Assembly (NCBI RefSeq): GCF_044197065.1
Contig: NZ_JBIQOI010000004.1
Location: forward strand, 186,001 to 250,000
Source: Kluyvera ascorbata_C
GTDB taxonomy: Bacteria; Pseudomonadota; Gammaproteobacteria; Enterobacterales; Enterobacteriaceae
Direction of reading: 5' to 3'
DNA: 64,000 bases
Shown here one piece after another: positions 33,473 to 41,874 of the stretch (position 1 is its first letter; the number at the start of each line of letters is the position of its first letter). The notes below the pieces were generated by a model. That model worked only from the letters and a program-made list of their open reading frames with translations, searched no databases and was not told the origin of the DNA. Both the position numbers and the translations under genes were made by a program.

Positions 33473-34378
33473 CTATCTGCGCCGCCATTCTCCCGGTGTC
33501 AGGCCGTAGTACTTTTTGAAGGTCTTTGAGAACGATGCCAGCGACTGGAACCCACTGCGTTCGGCAATCACGTCGAGCCGGGCCTGTCTGTCCTGATGCA
33601 ACAATCTCGCCGCCATCGCCATGCGTAGTTGCGTCAGCCAGGCCTGTGGCGTCAGGTGATAAGCTCGGGCAAAGTGACGGGCAAACGTCGCACGCGATAA
33701 AAAGGCGCGTGCCGCCATACTTTCCATCGTCCAGGGCTGTTCAGGCGTGGCAAGAACGGCCAGCACCGCGGGCATCAGCCGTTCATCCCCCATCAGGCGC
33801 AACAATCCCTCCGGTGGCTCCTCTGCACCCAGTAGCGTGCGAAACAGAAGCACCAACAGCGTATCACCCAGGCTTCGGACAATGGCGCTACCGCCGGGAT
33901 GTTCCGCCAGACTCTCGCGCACCAGTACGTTGAGCAGAATCTCAAGTTCCGGGCAATCCTCCCGCTCATCGGTATGCAGATGGATAAGCTCCGACTCCCT
34001 GGCGAAAAGCCAGCTAACGTGCGGGCCAAAATAAAACTCACCGCACAGCATCTCCAGCGCATCACTTTCGCTGCCGGTGCGCATTTCGGTCAGCGTGCCG
34101 TTAAAGCGATGAGCGACAGGCAGCACCTGCCCCCACTCGACCAGGCTCTCCATCAGATGCGGCGAACCGTACGGCAACAAAATGGCATCTCCCGCTCGCA
34201 TATGCCGGGTTTGGTTGCCCACGGTAAGACGCCCCTCCCCCCGTAATACAAAATGCCAGGGCACAATGCCGGAACGCATCTGCTCGTGCCCTGCCTGCCA
34301 ACGACCGCCAAAACGGCAGTGCAGATTCACTTCGCAGCGCGGGGCCAGCAGCGTCAAGAGATGGCTGAGACTGTCCAT
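33473..34378 (-). CDS. AraC-family transcriptional regulator (cupin + HTH)
   Basis: This 301-residue regulator has an N-terminal cupin-type sensor (AraC_binding_2/cupin_6-like, about 10-180, with LRGEGRLTVGNQTRHMRAGDAILLP as core) and a C-terminal AraC double helix-turn-helix (about 205-300: ARAFLSRATFARHFARAYHLTP and AERSGFQSLASFSKTFKKYYG). The architecture resembles E. coli RclR, a redox-responsive activator, but the identity is not close enough by eye to use that name. The start at 34378 follows AGGAGTGAT. It is divergent from an AhpD-like gene and probably controls it. E. coli has yhbX here instead. Confidence 0.88.
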   Translation of the reverse strand: MDSLSHLLTLLAPRCEVNLHCRFGGRWQAGHEQMRSGIVPWHFVLRGEGRLTVGNQTRHMRAGDAILLPYGSPHLMESLVEWGQVLPVAHRFNGTLTEMRTGSESDALEMLCGEFYFGPHVSWLFARESELIHLHTDEREDCPELEILLNVLVRESLAEHPGGSAIVRSLGDTLLVLLFRTLLGAEEPPEGLLRLMGDERLMPAVLAVLATPEQPWTMESMAARAFLSRATFARHFARAYHLTPQAWLTQLRMAMAARLLHQDRQARLDVIAERSGFQSLASFSKTFKKYYGLTPGEWRRR

Positions 34379-34449
34379 ATCACTCCTGAGACGATAAGAC
34401 AAAAAGATGAGACGAAGAGTGCCAGTCTAGCACGCTCAGTGTGACTAAG

Positions 34450-34459
34450 ATGACGTCAT
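34450..34459. promoter_or_regulatory. ATGACGTCAT palindrome between the divergent pair
   Basis: A perfect 10-bp palindrome lies midway between the AraC-family regulator and the AhpD-like gene, 36 bases before the latter's start codon. It could be an operator or be accidental. Confidence 0.25.
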
Positions 34460-34494
34460 TGCCACTACAAACCCTCTAGTAACAGGAGTATGAC

Positions 34495-35031
34495 ATGAGC
34501 CGTTTAGCTGAAATTCGTGAACAAGACGCAACAGGGAAAGCCGCAGAGATTTTTGGCGGTATCAAAAAAGCGATGGGGAAAGTGCCGAATGCCTATCTGA
34601 CCATCGGCGGGCACTCACCGGAGTCACTGCAACAGGCGCTGGCGCATAATGCGATGCTGCACAAAGGCAGCCTGAATGCGAAAGAGTTGGAAACCATCAA
34701 CCTTGCCGTCAGCGAAGCCACCGGGTGTGACTACTGCCTGGCCGCACACAGTATGATGGCGAAAAAGGCCGGCTTCAGCAGCGAACAGATTCGTGAACTG
34801 CGCCGCGGGCAGTACGCAGAAGATGCACATCTCGACACGCTGGCAAAATTCGCACAAACGCTGGTGACCACCACGGGCACGTTGCCGGAAGCGGATGTGA
34901 CAGTATTGCGTGACGCCGGGTTCAGCGACCGTCAGGTGATTGAAGCCATCAGCGCTATCAGCGCCATTTTGTTCACCAATATGGTGAACCGCGTGAACGA
35001 TACCGTGGTCGACTTCCCTAAGGCTGACTAA
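34495..35031 (+). CDS. AhpD-like / carboxymuconolactone-decarboxylase-family protein
   Basis: This 178-residue protein belongs to the CMD/AhpD superfamily. The redox motif E74-x3-C78-x2-C81-x3-H85 (EATGCDYCLAAH) is complete, the pattern of AhpD-type peroxidases in which the cysteine pair reduces peroxides and is recharged by a partner. The N-terminal region is all-helical, with KAMGKVPNAYLTIGGHSPESLQ typical of the uncharacterised peroxidase-related subfamily. The start has AACAGGAGT upstream. It stands alone downstream of a divergent AraC-family regulator. A role in peroxide or electrophile defence is an inference; the true substrate is unknown. Confidence 0.88.
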   Translation: MSRLAEIREQDATGKAAEIFGGIKKAMGKVPNAYLTIGGHSPESLQQALAHNAMLHKGSLNAKELETINLAVSEATGCDYCLAAHSMMAKKAGFSSEQIRELRRGQYAEDAHLDTLAKFAQTLVTTTGTLPEADVTVLRDAGFSDRQVIEAISAISAILFTNMVNRVNDTVVDFPKAD

Positions 35032-35039
35032 GCCGCAGA

Positions 35040-35072
35040 GTGCCGGATGGCGGCGTTGCCTTATCCGGCCTA
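35040..35072. repeat. Single REP unit before leuU
   Basis: GTGCCGGATGGCGGCGTTG then CCTTATCCGGCCTAC is one REP palindrome, between the AhpD-like gene and the leuU terminator. Confidence 0.75.
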
Positions 35073-35098
35073 CGAATTCACGGTGATTTTATACAGAC

Positions 35099-35126
35099 GA
35101 AAAAAAAGACGCTTTTCAGCGTCTTT
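35099..35126 (-). terminator. leuU terminator
   Basis: On the minus strand AAAGACGC-TGAAAA-GCGTCTTT continues into eight T, beginning 13 bases past the tRNA 3' end. Confidence 0.9.
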
Positions 35127-35138
35127 CTTTCGGAATAT

Positions 35139-35225
35139 TGGTACCGAGGATGGGACTCGAACCCACAAGCCCGTTAGGGCACTACCACCTCAAGGTAGCG
35201 TGTCTACCAATTCCACCACCTCGGT
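35139..35225 (-). tRNA. leuU: tRNA-Leu (GAG)
   Basis: This 87-nt leucine tRNA has a long variable arm and an encoded CCA. The anticodon loop TTGAGGT gives GAG (complement of plus-strand 35189-35191) on a CTACC/GGTAG stem. The acceptor stem is ACCGAGG/CCTCGGT, so the first pair is A1-U72; my recollection of E. coli leuU is G1-U72. It lies 13 bases downstream of secG, so it is probably processed from the secG transcript, and it has its own terminator. Confidence 0.97.
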
Positions 35226-35238
35226 ACAGATACTGCTA

Positions 35239-35571
35239 TTAGTGCGGGATATCGCTGGTCGGCTGGGCCGGTGCCGCTGGCTGAGTCGTTTGCTCAGTCT
35301 TAGGCGCAGTCAGATTTTCCCACTCGCTTCCTTTATTGATCTTGTTACTGTTGATGTTGCCCAGTACCAGACTGATAATGAAGAACAGCGTCGCAAACAC
35401 GGCGGTCATACGGGTCATGAAGTTACCAGAACCGCTTGAACCAAACAATGTGCCGGAAGCGCCTGCTCCAAAGGAGGCTCCCATATCAGCGCCTTTACCT
35501 TGCTGCAGCATAACGAGGACCACAAGGCCAATTGCTACAATAAGGAAAACTACTAAAAGAGCTTCGTACAT
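35239..35571 (-). CDS. secG: SecG, protein translocase subunit
   Basis: SecG is the small subunit of the SecYEG translocon and assists preprotein movement by topology changes. The 110-residue protein starts MYEALLVVFLIVAIG at ATG 35571, as in E. coli; the 54 upstream in-frame codons are not coding. Two membrane segments (about 3-20 and 52-72) flank the conserved LQQGKGADMGASFG-GSSGSGNF loop. The tail is Pro/Ala/Thr-rich. leuU follows after 13 bases. Confidence 0.96.
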   Translation of the reverse strand: MYEALLVVFLIVAIGLVVLVMLQQGKGADMGASFGAGASGTLFGSSGSGNFMTRMTAVFATLFFIISLVLGNINSNKINKGSEWENLTAPKTEQTTQPAAPAQPTSDIPH

Positions 35572-35753
35572 AATCAACCTGTTCCTTGCGGGGACACCGC
35601 GTACCAAGTGCTTCAACCAATAAAGCGGGATGTTTATGTTTCCCACTGAAGCGGGTGTGAATACTAACCAAAGCGAATGACCTTCGCAAGGGCAATTTTG
35701 ACACATTGTATCAACTGCGGAAAAAAACAGCAAAACAACGCGTAATCAACAAT

Positions 35754-35778
35754 AAAAAGGCGGCAAGCGCCGCCTTTT
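35754..35778 (-). terminator. glmM terminator
   Basis: GGCGGC-GCTT-GCCGCC on the minus strand is flanked by A and T runs and lies 19-43 bases beyond the glmM stop. Confidence 0.85.
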
Positions 35779-35796
35779 GAGTAACTTAGATAACCA

Positions 35797-37134
35797 TTAT
35801 ACCGCTTTTACTGCATCGGCAATACGGTGAGCAAACGCGGTCACCTGCGCTTCTTCTTCACCTTCAACCATGACGCGAATCAGCGGCTCAGTGCCCGATT
35901 TACGCAACAGTACGCGACCACGGTTACCCAACGCGGCTTCCACTTCTGCCGCAGCCGCTTTAACCGCATCATTTTCCAGCGGGTTAGATTTTCCATCGGT
36001 ATAGCGCACGTTGACCAGCACCTGCGGGAACATCTTCATACCGCTGCACAGATCGTGCAGGCTCATGTGATTACGCACCATTGCCGCAACCACCTGCAGA
36101 CCAGCAACAATGCCGTCGCCGGTGGTGGTTTTATCCAGCAGGATCACGTGACCGGAGTTTTCCGCCCCGATACGCCAGCCTTTCTCCTGCATTTTCTCCA
36201 GCACATAGCGGTCGCCCACTTTTGCGCGGGTAAACGGAATACCCAGCTGCTTCAGCGCCACTTCCAGACCCATGTTGCTCATCAGCGTACCCACGGCACC
36301 ACCGCGCAGTTGACCCTGGCGCAGTGCTTCACGAGCAATGATGTACATGATCTGGTCGCCATCGACCTTGTTGCCTTCGTGGTCAACCATAATGACGCGG
36401 TCGCCATCACCGTCCAGCGCAATACCGACATCGGCTTTTTCCGCCAGCACGCGCGCCTGTAGCGCACGCACATCGGTTGCCCCAACTTCTTCGTTGATGT
36501 TCACGCCGTTCGGTTCACAGCCAATGGCGATAACAGTCGCACCCAGCTCACGCAGCACGTTTGGGGCGATATGATAGGTTGCGCCGTTGGCACAATCGAC
36601 CACGACTTTTAAACCGTTAAGGCTGAGGTCGTTAGGGAATGTACCTTTGCAGAACTCAATATAACGGCCAGCGGCGTCAACGATACGGCTCGCCTTGCCC
36701 AGCTCAGCAGAGTCTACGCAGGTGATCTCTTTTTCCATTTCGGCTTCAATCGCCTCTTCAACTTCATCCGGCAGCTTGGTGCCATTAATGGAGAAGAACT
36801 TGATGCCATTGTCGTAGAACGGGTTATGTGATGCCGAGATAACAATACCGGCTTCCGCACGGAAAGTGCGGGTCAGGTAGGCGACTGCGGGGGTTGGCAT
36901 GGGACCGGTGAAGGAGGCAGACAGCCCCGCCGCCGCCAGACCGGCTTCCAGCGCTGACTCCAGCATATAGCCGGAGATACGGGTATCTTTCCCGATGATG
37001 ATCTTACGTGAGCCGTGGCTTGCCAGCACCTTACCCGCCGCCCAACCGAGCTTCAGCACAAAGTCAGGTGTAATTGGCGCATCACCTACGCGACCGCGAA
37101 TCCCATCGGTACCAAAATACTTGCGATTACTCAT
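35797..37134 (-). CDS. glmM: Phosphoglucosamine mutase
   Basis: GlmM converts glucosamine-6-phosphate to glucosamine-1-phosphate, feeding UDP-GlcNAc for peptidoglycan and LPS. The 445-residue protein equals the E. coli length. The phosphoserine loop ISASHNPFYDNG (serine near 102), the metal-binding DGDGDR and the C-terminal RKSGTEPLIRVM are present. The start at MSNRKYFGTDGIRGR (37134) overlaps the folP stop by eight bases. The upstream in-frame extension lies inside folP and is not real. Confidence 0.97.
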   Translation of the reverse strand: MSNRKYFGTDGIRGRVGDAPITPDFVLKLGWAAGKVLASHGSRKIIIGKDTRISGYMLESALEAGLAAAGLSASFTGPMPTPAVAYLTRTFRAEAGIVISASHNPFYDNGIKFFSINGTKLPDEVEEAIEAEMEKEITCVDSAELGKASRIVDAAGRYIEFCKGTFPNDLSLNGLKVVVDCANGATYHIAPNVLRELGATVIAIGCEPNGVNINEEVGATDVRALQARVLAEKADVGIALDGDGDRVIMVDHEGNKVDGDQIMYIIAREALRQGQLRGGAVGTLMSNMGLEVALKQLGIPFTRAKVGDRYVLEKMQEKGWRIGAENSGHVILLDKTTTGDGIVAGLQVVAAMVRNHMSLHDLCSGMKMFPQVLVNVRYTDGKSNPLENDAVKAAAAEVEAALGNRGRVLLRKSGTEPLIRVMVEGEEEAQVTAFAHRIADAVKAV

Positions 37135-37975
37135 AACGTTTTTTTCCCTTCGCAGACAGCGTGGCTTCAACCACACGCATCGCCTCAACAGTTTCTTTGA
37201 CATCGTGGACGCGAACGATATGCGCGCCCTGCATAGCTGCAATCACCGCGCACGCCAGACTGCCGCTGAGGCGCTCTGATGGCCCCACGTTCAGCAGTTG
37301 GCCAATCATCGACTTCCGCGACATGCCGACAAACAGCGGCAAACCGAAGTGGTGGAATTCTGACAGGCGAGCGAGTAATGCGTAATTATGAGAGAGATTT
37401 TTACCGAAACCGAACCCCGGGTCGAGCAACAATTTATCTTTTGCGATCCCGGCACGCTCACAGCGCGCGATCTGATCGACAAAATACTGATTCACCTCGG
37501 CAAAAACATCGTCGTACTTCGGCGCTTCCTGCATGGTTTTTGGATTACCCTGCATGTGCATCAACGACACCGGCAGTCCGGTCTCTGCCGCCGCTTCCAG
37601 CGCGCCCGGTTCGCTCAGAGAGCGAATATCATTGATGATATGGGCCCCGACGCGAGCGGATTCACGAATAACCTCCGGTTTTGACGTATCGACAGAAATC
37701 CATACTTCAAAGCGCTGGGCAATTGCCTCCACCACCGGGATCACGCGTTCCAGCTCTTCTTCAACGCTGACATCCAGCGCACCGGGACGCGTAGACTCGC
37801 CGCCCACATCGATAATCGTCGCGCCAGCATTAATCATCAGGTTTGCATGCTTCACCGCCTCAACCAACGTATTGTGCGTGCCGCCGTCAGAGAACGAGTC
37901 CGGCGTTACGTTGAGGATCCCCATCACGTGCGGATGGGAAAGATCCAGGATGGAGCCCTGGGCGGTGAGTTTCAT
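37127..37975 (-). CDS. folP: Dihydropteroate synthase
   Basis: FolP condenses p-aminobenzoate with dihydropterin pyrophosphate in folate synthesis and is the target of sulfonamides. The 282-residue protein has the E. coli length. The signature motifs are MGILNVTPDSFSDGG, GGESTRPGA and DPGFGFGKNL. The region around the sulfonamide-binding loop (SFSDGG) looks standard by eye; I see nothing like the divergent Sul proteins. It lies after ftsH and overlaps glmM. Confidence 0.97.
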   Translation of the reverse strand: MKLTAQGSILDLSHPHVMGILNVTPDSFSDGGTHNTLVEAVKHANLMINAGATIIDVGGESTRPGALDVSVEEELERVIPVVEAIAQRFEVWISVDTSKPEVIRESARVGAHIINDIRSLSEPGALEAAAETGLPVSLMHMQGNPKTMQEAPKYDDVFAEVNQYFVDQIARCERAGIAKDKLLLDPGFGFGKNLSHNYALLARLSEFHHFGLPLFVGMSRKSMIGQLLNVGPSERLSGSLACAVIAAMQGAHIVRVHDVKETVEAMRVVEATLSAKGKKRYE

Positions 37976-38006
37976 AGCGATTCCTTCTGATTTGTTATTC
38001 GTGACA

Positions 38007-38037
38007 TAAAAAAACCCTGGAGCAAGCCCCAGGGTTT
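38007..38037 (-). terminator. Terminator between ftsH and folP
   Basis: On the minus strand AAACCCTGG...CCAGGGTTT is followed by a T run, 34-64 bases past the ftsH stop. folP-glmM therefore probably depends on read-through or on its own promoter. Confidence 0.8.
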
Positions 38038-38070
38038 CAGGTGAAGCACAGTCATCAACGATGGGATAAC

Positions 38071-40002
38071 TTATTTGTCGCCCAGTTGCTCTGACATAGT
38101 GCCAGAGTCCGGAGCACGCGGTTCATCAACCGGACGTGGCGCACTTGGTTTACCCGTGTTGCCAGAGTTGTTGGATGAACCTGGTTCTTCCCAGCCTGCT
38201 GGCGGACGCACGTCGCGGCGAGCCATCAGGTCGTCAATCTGCGGTGCATCGATGGTCTCATATTTCATGAGCGCATCTTTCATTGCATGCAGAATATCCA
38301 TGTTGTCGTTCAGGAGCTGGCGAGCACGAGCGTAGTTACGTTCGATAAGCGCTTTCACTTCCTGGTCGATGATACGCGCGGTTTCATCGGACATGTGTTT
38401 CGCTTTGGCGACAGAGCGGCCCAGGAATACTTCGCCCTCTTCTTCCGCGTACAGCAGCGGACCGAGTTTGTCGGAGAAGCCCCACTGGGTAACCATGTTA
38501 CGTGCCAGGTTAGTCGCGACTTTAATGTCGTTCGACGCACCGGTAGAAACATGTTCTACGCCATAAATAATTTCTTCTGCCAGACGACCGCCGTACAGGG
38601 TGGAGATCTGACTTTCCAGTTTCTGACGGCTGGCGCTGATCGCGTCGCCTTCAGGCAGGAAGAAGGTCACACCCAGCGCGCGACCGCGTGGGATAATCGT
38701 CACTTTGTGCACCGGATCGTGTTCCGGTACCAGGCGGCCGATAATCGCGTGGCCTGCTTCGTGGTAAGCGGTAGATTCTTTCTGCGCTTCCGTCATCACC
38801 ATGGAGCGACGTTCCGCACCCATCATGATTTTGTCTTTCGCTTTTTCGAACTCAACCATCGATACCACGCGCTTGTTGCCGCGCGCTGCAAACAGTGCCG
38901 CTTCGTTCACCAGGTTTGCCAGGTCTGCACCGGAGAAGCCAGGCGTACCACGAGCAATGATTGCGGCATCAATATCAGGTGCCAGCGGCACGCGACGCAT
39001 ATGCACTTTCAGAATCTGTTCACGACCGCGAACGTCTGGCAGACCGACCACAACCTGACGGTCGAAACGGCCTGGACGCAGCAGCGCTGGGTCAAGAACG
39101 TCTGGACGGTTAGTTGCCGCGATAACGATGATACCTTCGTTACCTTCGAAGCCATCCATCTCAACCAGCATCTGGTTCAGCGTTTGCTCACGTTCATCGT
39201 GACCACCGCCCAGACCTGCGCCACGCTGGCGGCCTACGGCGTCGATTTCATCGATGAAGATGATGCATGGTGCCGCTTTCTTAGCCTGTTCGAACATGTC
39301 ACGCACACGCGATGCACCAACACCGACGAACATTTCTACGAAATCAGAACCGGAAATGGTAAAGAACGGTACTTTCGCTTCGCCAGCAATCGCTTTTGCC
39401 AGCAACGTTTTACCGGTACCCGGAGGGCCAACCATCAGCACGCCTTTCGGGATTTTACCGCCCAGCTTCTGGAAGCGGCTCGGTTCACGCAGGTACTCAA
39501 CCAGCTCACCCACCTCTTCTTTCGCTTCGTCGCAGCCTGCAACGTCGGCAAAGGTGGTTTTGATCTGGTCTTCCGTCAGCATGCGCGCCTTGCTCTTACC
39601 GAACGACATGGCACCTTTGCCACCACCGCCCTGCATTTGACGCATGAAGAAGATCCAGACGCCAATCAGCAGCAGCATCGGGAACCAGGAAATGAAGATA
39701 GAAGCCAGCAGGCTTGGTTCTTCAGGCGGCTCACCAACCACTTTGACGTTTTTCGTCAGCAGGTTGTCAAGCAGCTTCGGATCGTTAACCGGAATGTAAG
39801 TCGTGTAACGGTTACTATCTTTCTTGGTAACGTTGATCTCACGTCCGTTGATACGCGCTTCGCGAACCTGGTCGTTATTGACCTCTTGCAGGAAGGTAGA
39901 ATAGTCCACCTTGTGGCCATTCGATTCGCTGGGCCCAAAGCTCTGGAATACTGACATCAGCACGACGGCAATGACCAGCCAGAGTATTAGGTTTTTCGCC
40001 AT
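38071..40002 (-). CDS. ftsH: FtsH, membrane AAA+ zinc protease
   Basis: FtsH degrades unstable membrane and cytosolic proteins, including sigma-32 and LpxC. The 643-residue protein has two N-terminal membrane segments (about 5-24 and 98-120), the AAA domain (GPPGTGKT, IIFIDEIDAVG, the second-region-of-homology arginines in RPGRFDRQ) and the zinc motif HEAGH. I start at ATG 40002 (MAKNLILW), as in mature E. coli annotation; a TTG three codons upstream is an alternative. It follows rlmE by about 100 bp. Confidence 0.97.
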   Translation of the reverse strand: MAKNLILWLVIAVVLMSVFQSFGPSESNGHKVDYSTFLQEVNNDQVREARINGREINVTKKDSNRYTTYIPVNDPKLLDNLLTKNVKVVGEPPEEPSLLASIFISWFPMLLLIGVWIFFMRQMQGGGGKGAMSFGKSKARMLTEDQIKTTFADVAGCDEAKEEVGELVEYLREPSRFQKLGGKIPKGVLMVGPPGTGKTLLAKAIAGEAKVPFFTISGSDFVEMFVGVGASRVRDMFEQAKKAAPCIIFIDEIDAVGRQRGAGLGGGHDEREQTLNQMLVEMDGFEGNEGIIVIAATNRPDVLDPALLRPGRFDRQVVVGLPDVRGREQILKVHMRRVPLAPDIDAAIIARGTPGFSGADLANLVNEAALFAARGNKRVVSMVEFEKAKDKIMMGAERRSMVMTEAQKESTAYHEAGHAIIGRLVPEHDPVHKVTIIPRGRALGVTFFLPEGDAISASRQKLESQISTLYGGRLAEEIIYGVEHVSTGASNDIKVATNLARNMVTQWGFSDKLGPLLYAEEEGEVFLGRSVAKAKHMSDETARIIDQEVKALIERNYARARQLLNDNMDILHAMKDALMKYETIDAPQIDDLMARRDVRPPAGWEEPGSSNNSGNTGKPSAPRPVDEPRAPDSGTMSEQLGDK

Positions 40003-40105
40003 GTCACTCAAGGGATTAACCTCATATTACAACTGTGTTAAAAACAGCGTCAGGATACTCTATATCCAGTTTCTTTCAAACTTTCGTTTGAAAAACCACC
40101 GTCTA

Positions 40106-40732
40106 TCACTTTCGCCCGGTCGCTACAATGTACACTTCACGTGAACGCGCACGCGAAGAGTCCGGCTTACGAACTTTAACCTTCGTAAACAGGGAGCGAA
40201 TTTCCCTTAGGTACTCATCGAAGCCTTCGCCCTGGAACACTTTCACTACAAAATTTCCGCCCGGCGCCAACACATCACGAGCCATTTCAAGCGCCAGTTC
40301 TACCAGATACATGGCCCGGGGGATGTCAACCGCCGGCGTTCCGCTCATGTTTGGTGCCATATCTGACATGACAACTTGTACTTTACTGTCACCCACGCGT
40401 TCCAGTAATGCCTTCATCACGAGTTCATCACGAAAATCGCCCTGAAGGAAGTCCACACCAACGATTGGATCCATAGGTAAAAGATCGCAAGCGATGATAC
40501 GGCCTTTGCCGCCAATCTGCGTGACCACATACTGTGACCAGCCTCCTGGAGCAGCACCGAGGTCGACTACCGTCATCCCCGGTTTAAAAAGTTTGTCACT
40601 TTGCTGTATTTCATCAAGTTTAAACCAGGCACGGGAACGTAACCCCTTTTTCTGTGCCTCTTGAACATATTTATCGCTAAAGTGTTCCTGAAGCCAGCGG
40701 CTTGAACTGGCAGAACGCTTTTTACCTGTCAT
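40106..40732 (-). CDS. rlmE: RlmE, 23S rRNA 2'-O-methyltransferase
   Basis: RlmE (FtsJ/RrmJ) is a heat-shock enzyme that methylates U2552 in the A-loop of 23S rRNA in 50S particles. The 208-residue protein has the S-adenosylmethionine motif VDLGAAPGGWSQY and the K-D-K-E catalytic residues in the expected places (K in RSRAWFKLDEIQ, D in MSDMAPNMSG, K in VVKVFQGEG, E in SREVYIVATG). It heads rlmE-ftsH, and a sigma-32-like promoter lies upstream. Confidence 0.97.
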   Translation of the reverse strand: MTGKKRSASSSRWLQEHFSDKYVQEAQKKGLRSRAWFKLDEIQQSDKLFKPGMTVVDLGAAPGGWSQYVVTQIGGKGRIIACDLLPMDPIVGVDFLQGDFRDELVMKALLERVGDSKVQVVMSDMAPNMSGTPAVDIPRAMYLVELALEMARDVLAPGGNFVVKVFQGEGFDEYLREIRSLFTKVKVRKPDSSRARSREVYIVATGRK

Positions 40733-40791
40733 TTAACATTCCCATCGGGGCAGTTCATCGTAGCCTTTCGGCGTAAATTTCTACGCATCGT

Positions 40792-40821
40792 TTGCCGATA
40801 TATGGGAGATGGCGGTAGAAT
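40792..40821 (+). promoter_or_regulatory. Candidate yhbY promoter
   Basis: -35 TTGCCG (40792-40797), an 18-bp spacer and -10 TAGAAT (40816-40821) lie 38 bases before the yhbY start. Confidence 0.5.
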
Positions 40822-40834
40822 GACCCGTTTTCAA
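40807..40834 (-). promoter_or_regulatory. Candidate sigma-32 promoter of rlmE-ftsH
   Basis: On the minus strand TTGAAA (40834-40829), 14 bases and CGCCATCT (40814-40807) resemble the heat-shock consensus CTTGAAA-N13-15-CCCCATNT. It overlaps the yhbY promoter on the other strand. In E. coli rlmE-ftsH is known to be heat-shock induced. Confidence 0.45.
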
Positions 40835-40858
40835 TCCCAACGTAAGCAAAAATATACG

Positions 40859-41152
40859 ATGAATCTGAGTACTAAACAAAAACAGCACCTGAAAGGTCTC
40901 GCACATTCGCTCAAGCCTGTAGTTATGCTTGGCAACAATGGTTTGACCGAAGGGGTACTGGCCGAGATTGAACTAGCGTTAGAGCACCATGAACTTATCA
41001 AGGTGAAAGTCGCCTCGGAAGACAGAGAGACCAAAACTTTGATTGTGGACGCTATCGTTCGCGAAACCGGCGCCTGTAATGTACAGGTCATCGGTAAGAT
41101 ACTGGTGCTTTATCGCCCTGGTAAAGAACGCAAAATCTCGTTGCCACGTTAA
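40859..41152 (+). CDS. yhbY: YhbY, CRM-domain ribosome-associated protein
   Basis: This 97-residue CRM-domain RNA-binding protein associates with pre-50S particles in E. coli. The CRM core is visible: LKGLAHSLKPVVMLGNNGLTEGV, with the GxxG-like GNNG loop, and GKILVLYRPGKERKISLPR at the end. I start at ATG 40859, preceded by a purine-rich CGTAAGCAAAAATA, because it aligns with the E. coli start. It is divergent from rlmE and followed by a strong terminator. Confidence 0.95.
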   Translation: MNLSTKQKQHLKGLAHSLKPVVMLGNNGLTEGVLAEIELALEHHELIKVKVASEDRETKTLIVDAIVRETGACNVQVIGKILVLYRPGKERKISLPR

Positions 41153-41240
41153 GAATATCCTAATTTCTGACACAACATTGTGTTAAATGAGGGATTTTCT
41201 CTACGAGGGCTAGCAACATGCCACGCTCTTATGCTTGATA

Positions 41241-41265
41241 AAAGGCCGCTATGCGGCCTTTTTCT
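41241..41265 (+). terminator. yhbY terminator
   Basis: AAAGGCCGC-TAT-GCGGCCTTTTTC lies 89-113 bases past the yhbY stop, in the gap before the convergent greA. The A run on its left means it can also act on the minus strand. Confidence 0.85.
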
Positions 41266-41305
41266 TATCTTTACACTCGCTCAACAATTCAGTGTTGAAC
41301 CGATC

Positions 41306-41782
41306 TTACAGATAATCCACGTGGATGATTTCGAATTCAACTTCACCACCTGGGGTACGGATAGTAACCACGTCATCCTGCTCTTTGCCAATCAACCCAC
41401 GGGCGATCGGTGAGTTAACGGAGATCAGGTTCTGTTTGAAATCAGCTTCGTCATCGCCCACGATGCGGTAAGTCTGCTCTTCGTCGTTATCCAGGTTCAG
41501 CACCTTCACGGTGGCACCGAAAATCACGCGACCATTGTTTGGGATCTTGGTGATGTCGATAACCTGCGCGTTAGACAGTTTCGCTTCGATATCTTTGATA
41601 CGCCCTTCACAGAAGCCCTGCTGCTCACGGGCAGCATGGTACTCCGCGTTCTCTTTCAGGTCGCCGTGCTCGCGCGCTTCGGCGATGGACGCAATGATTT
41701 CTGGGCGGCGTACGGACTTCAGAAAGTCCAGTTCTTCACGCAGTTTTTCTGCACCACGAAGGGTCATCGGAATAGCTTGCAT
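41306..41782 (-). CDS. greA: GreA, transcript cleavage factor
   Basis: GreA rescues backtracked RNA polymerase by stimulating transcript cleavage through the secondary channel. The 158-residue protein has the N-terminal coiled coil with the tip acidic residues (EAREHGDLKENAEYHAAREQQ contains the DLKENAEY signature) and the C-terminal FKBP-like globular domain (SPIARGLIGKEQDD). I start at MQAIPMTLRGA (41782). The 45 upstream in-frame codons lie in the structured leader that carries the GraL terminator and are not coding. Confidence 0.97.
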   Translation of the reverse strand: MQAIPMTLRGAEKLREELDFLKSVRRPEIIASIAEAREHGDLKENAEYHAAREQQGFCEGRIKDIEAKLSNAQVIDITKIPNNGRVIFGATVKVLNLDNDEEQTYRIVGDDEADFKQNLISVNSPIARGLIGKEQDDVVTIRTPGGEVEFEIIHVDYL

Positions 41783-41874
41783 TGTTATACCTCTTAAACA
41801 TTCCTGTTGGGAGCGGTTCGCCCCGCTCCGGCTGCTAAGCCCGCCTGAGTCGCTATCAACACCAGGCCAGAAGC

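Noticed and set aside
31741..35225. An integrative element between the two leuU 3' ends
   Set aside because: The interval contains the core gene argG and no integrase, and only one end is a full tRNA. A mobile element is not supported; only the fragment itself is reported.
38287..39954. 555-codon open frame antisense to ftsH
   Set aside because: It is a shadow of ftsH without recognisable motifs or a start signal.
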